Shown piece after piece: positions 63,024-64,000 of a DNA stretch of 64,000 nt. Made by a program: the position numbers and the translations under genes. Under the pieces are notes generated by a model. The model saw nothing but the letters and a program-made list of their open reading frames with translations. It was not told the DNA's origin and searched no databases. The stretch is from UBA7332 sp051652645 (GTDB lineage: Bacteria; Bacteroidota; Bacteroidia; Bacteroidales; UBA7332): contig JBOFUP010000040.1 of the NCBI GenBank assembly GCA_051652645.1, forward strand, positions 1 to 64,000, given 5' to 3'. Within the stretch, counting starts at the first letter, position 1. Each line of letters begins with the position of its first letter.

Positions 63024-63743
63024 ATGAAGAATTATAGAGAAATGAGCGTAGGGCATATTGTTGCAGATGATTTTTCTAATGCTTCAATATTCGAGAAATA
63101 TAATATAGACTTCTGTTGTAATGGAGCAGACTCTTTGGAGCTAGCTTGTTTAAAGAGTGGAGCAGACATTGACAAGGTAGTGGTGGAATTAAGTTCTACA
63201 ACTCAGGTAGAAGCAGAGGGTGTGAATTTCAAGGATTGGTCGTTAGATCTTCTATGTGACTACATTCTTAAGTATCACCATCGTAATATAAGAACTGAAG
63301 GAATAAAGATAGCTAACTTACTTGATAAGGTATGTAATGCACATAGCTCTCATCATCCAGAATTGTTGGAGGTACGTGAGATTTTTACAGCCTCTTTAGA
63401 GGATCTTTACAGCCATTTAGAGAAAGAGGAGGTGATGTTATTCCCTCATATCTATAAGATGTACAACTCACAAGTAGATGGATTGCCAGTTCCTGAGTTT
63501 CATTGCGGGAGTGTATCTGCACCAATCTCTGTAATGATGCAAGAGCACCAAACTGAGGGTGATAGGTATTTCAGAATTGCGGATATAACTAATAACTATG
63601 AGATACCATCTGATGGTTGTTCAAGTTATGAACTATTGATGAGAAGCTTAAAGAAGTTCAATTTAGATCTACATCAGCATATACATTTAGAGAATAACAT
63701 ACTTTTTCCTCTTGTAGTAGAGATAGAAAATGGTGTAAGGTAA
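63024..63743 (+). CDS. ric: RIC-family di-iron protein, iron-sulfur cluster repair
   Basis: A 239-residue homologue of YtfE/ScdA. The N-terminal ScdA domain has IDFCCNGADSLELAC, and the C-terminal part is a hemerythrin-like four-helix bundle with the di-iron ligands in YHHRNIR, SHHPEL, HLEKEEVMLFPHI, QEHQTEGD and HQHIHLENNILFP. These proteins repair iron-sulfur clusters damaged by nitric oxide or peroxide. It has its own promoter with an overlapping palindrome. Confidence 0.94.
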   Translation: MKNYREMSVGHIVADDFSNASIFEKYNIDFCCNGADSLELACLKSGADIDKVVVELSSTTQVEAEGVNFKDWSLDLLCDYILKYHHRNIRTEGIKIANLLDKVCNAHSSHHPELLEVREIFTASLEDLYSHLEKEEVMLFPHIYKMYNSQVDGLPVPEFHCGSVSAPISVMMQEHQTEGDRYFRIADITNNYEIPSDGCSSYELLMRSLKKFNLDLHQHIHLENNILFPLVVEIENGVR

Positions 63744-63798
63744 CTAAAATTATCCATCTGTCAACTTGTTATTTCTAACGTAGCATACAATTATTATG

Positions 63799-63806
63799 TA
63801 TCTTTG
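63799..63806 (+). promoter_or_regulatory. -7 element before the last gene
   Basis: TATCTTTG is an exact -7 box, 20 bases before the ATG at 63827. Confidence 0.55.
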
Positions 63807-63826
63807 TCGCAAAAGCTTATAAAGAG

Positions 63827-64000
63827 ATGATTAGAAACATAATAATATTAGCAACAGTTACACTGCTAGTCTCATGTGAGAATAACAGCAACAAAGAGAG
63901 AGCTCTTTTAGGTAATTGGATTGAGGAGATTCCTAACAGTATTGATCTAGTTGAGGGTATAAATCTTCAAGAGGATGGAGTAGCTAAATCTATAGGAACA
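63827..64000 (+). CDS. Lipocalin-like lipoprotein (3' end outside window)
   Basis: The window ends after 58 codons of an open frame. It begins with a lipoprotein signal (MIRNIIILATVTLLVSC, Cys17). The mature part then reads LLGNWIEEIP and GINLQEDGVAKSIGT, the opening strands of lipocalin-like lipoproteins common in Bacteroidota. A purine-rich AAAGAG lies just upstream, and a promoter is well placed. The function is unknown. Confidence 0.75.
   Translation, partial: MIRNIIILATVTLLVSCENNSNKERALLGNWIEEIPNSIDLVEGINLQEDGVAKSIGT

Overview
The window is chromosomal DNA from an anaerobic member of the Bacteroidota, most likely order Bacteroidales. The evidence is a SusC/SusD polysaccharide locus, PorQ of the type IX secretion system, a DUF5606 protein, a long NusB next to yajC/ybbR/coaE, lipoproteins with Bacteroidota-style lipoboxes, and many promoters of the Bacteroidota form (-33 TTG/TTTG, -7 TAnnTTTG). 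The DNA is AT-rich. Genus and family cannot be fixed from what is visible.

Layout. 1-7.9 kb is housekeeping: a truncated zinc-ribbon coiled-coil gene, an O/P-type porin, pepT, a metal/cofactor-binding lipoprotein, the nusB-yajC-ybbR-coaE operon and a DUF5606 gene. 8-13 kb holds an orphan membrane sensor built like a histidine kinase but lacking the phospho-acceptor His, then a cardiolipin synthase and a PfkB kinase. 13.0-13.4 kb is a tandem triplication of tRNA-Asn. 13.4-25.4 kb carries a NUDIX hydrolase, a TPR/outer-membrane barrel pair, topA and a SNF2-type helicase.

25.4-32 kb looks accessory. It has about 1 kb of non-coding DNA with a 26-bp palindrome and repeated TTGCAATAG words, an HxlR regulator with an aldo/keto reductase, a membrane-anchored DNA helicase IV relative with a nuclease-like insert and an HTH tail, and a complete class A beta-lactamase. 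It ends at the RNase P RNA gene. 32.5-46.2 kb returns to core genes: recQ, an unknown secreted protein, an Imm17-like membrane protein, porQ-cmk-ispH, flavoproteins, groES-groEL, a small basic protein and a modular [FeFe] hydrogenase.

46.6-60.6 kb is a minus-strand polysaccharide utilization locus: SusC, SusD, a surface lipoprotein with an internal duplication, a GH16 endoglucanase and a GH3 beta-glucosidase, headed by a one-protein transmembrane LuxR-type regulator and an SGNH esterase. The enzyme set points to a beta-1,3-glucan (laminarin-like) or mixed-linkage beta-glucan. The GH16 enzyme would cut the polymer at the surface, SusC/D and the surface lipoprotein would capture and import oligomers, and the GH3 enzyme would release glucose. 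The window ends with a NahK-like sugar kinase, aqpZ, a RIC-family iron-sulfur repair gene behind a palindromic operator, and a truncated lipoprotein gene.
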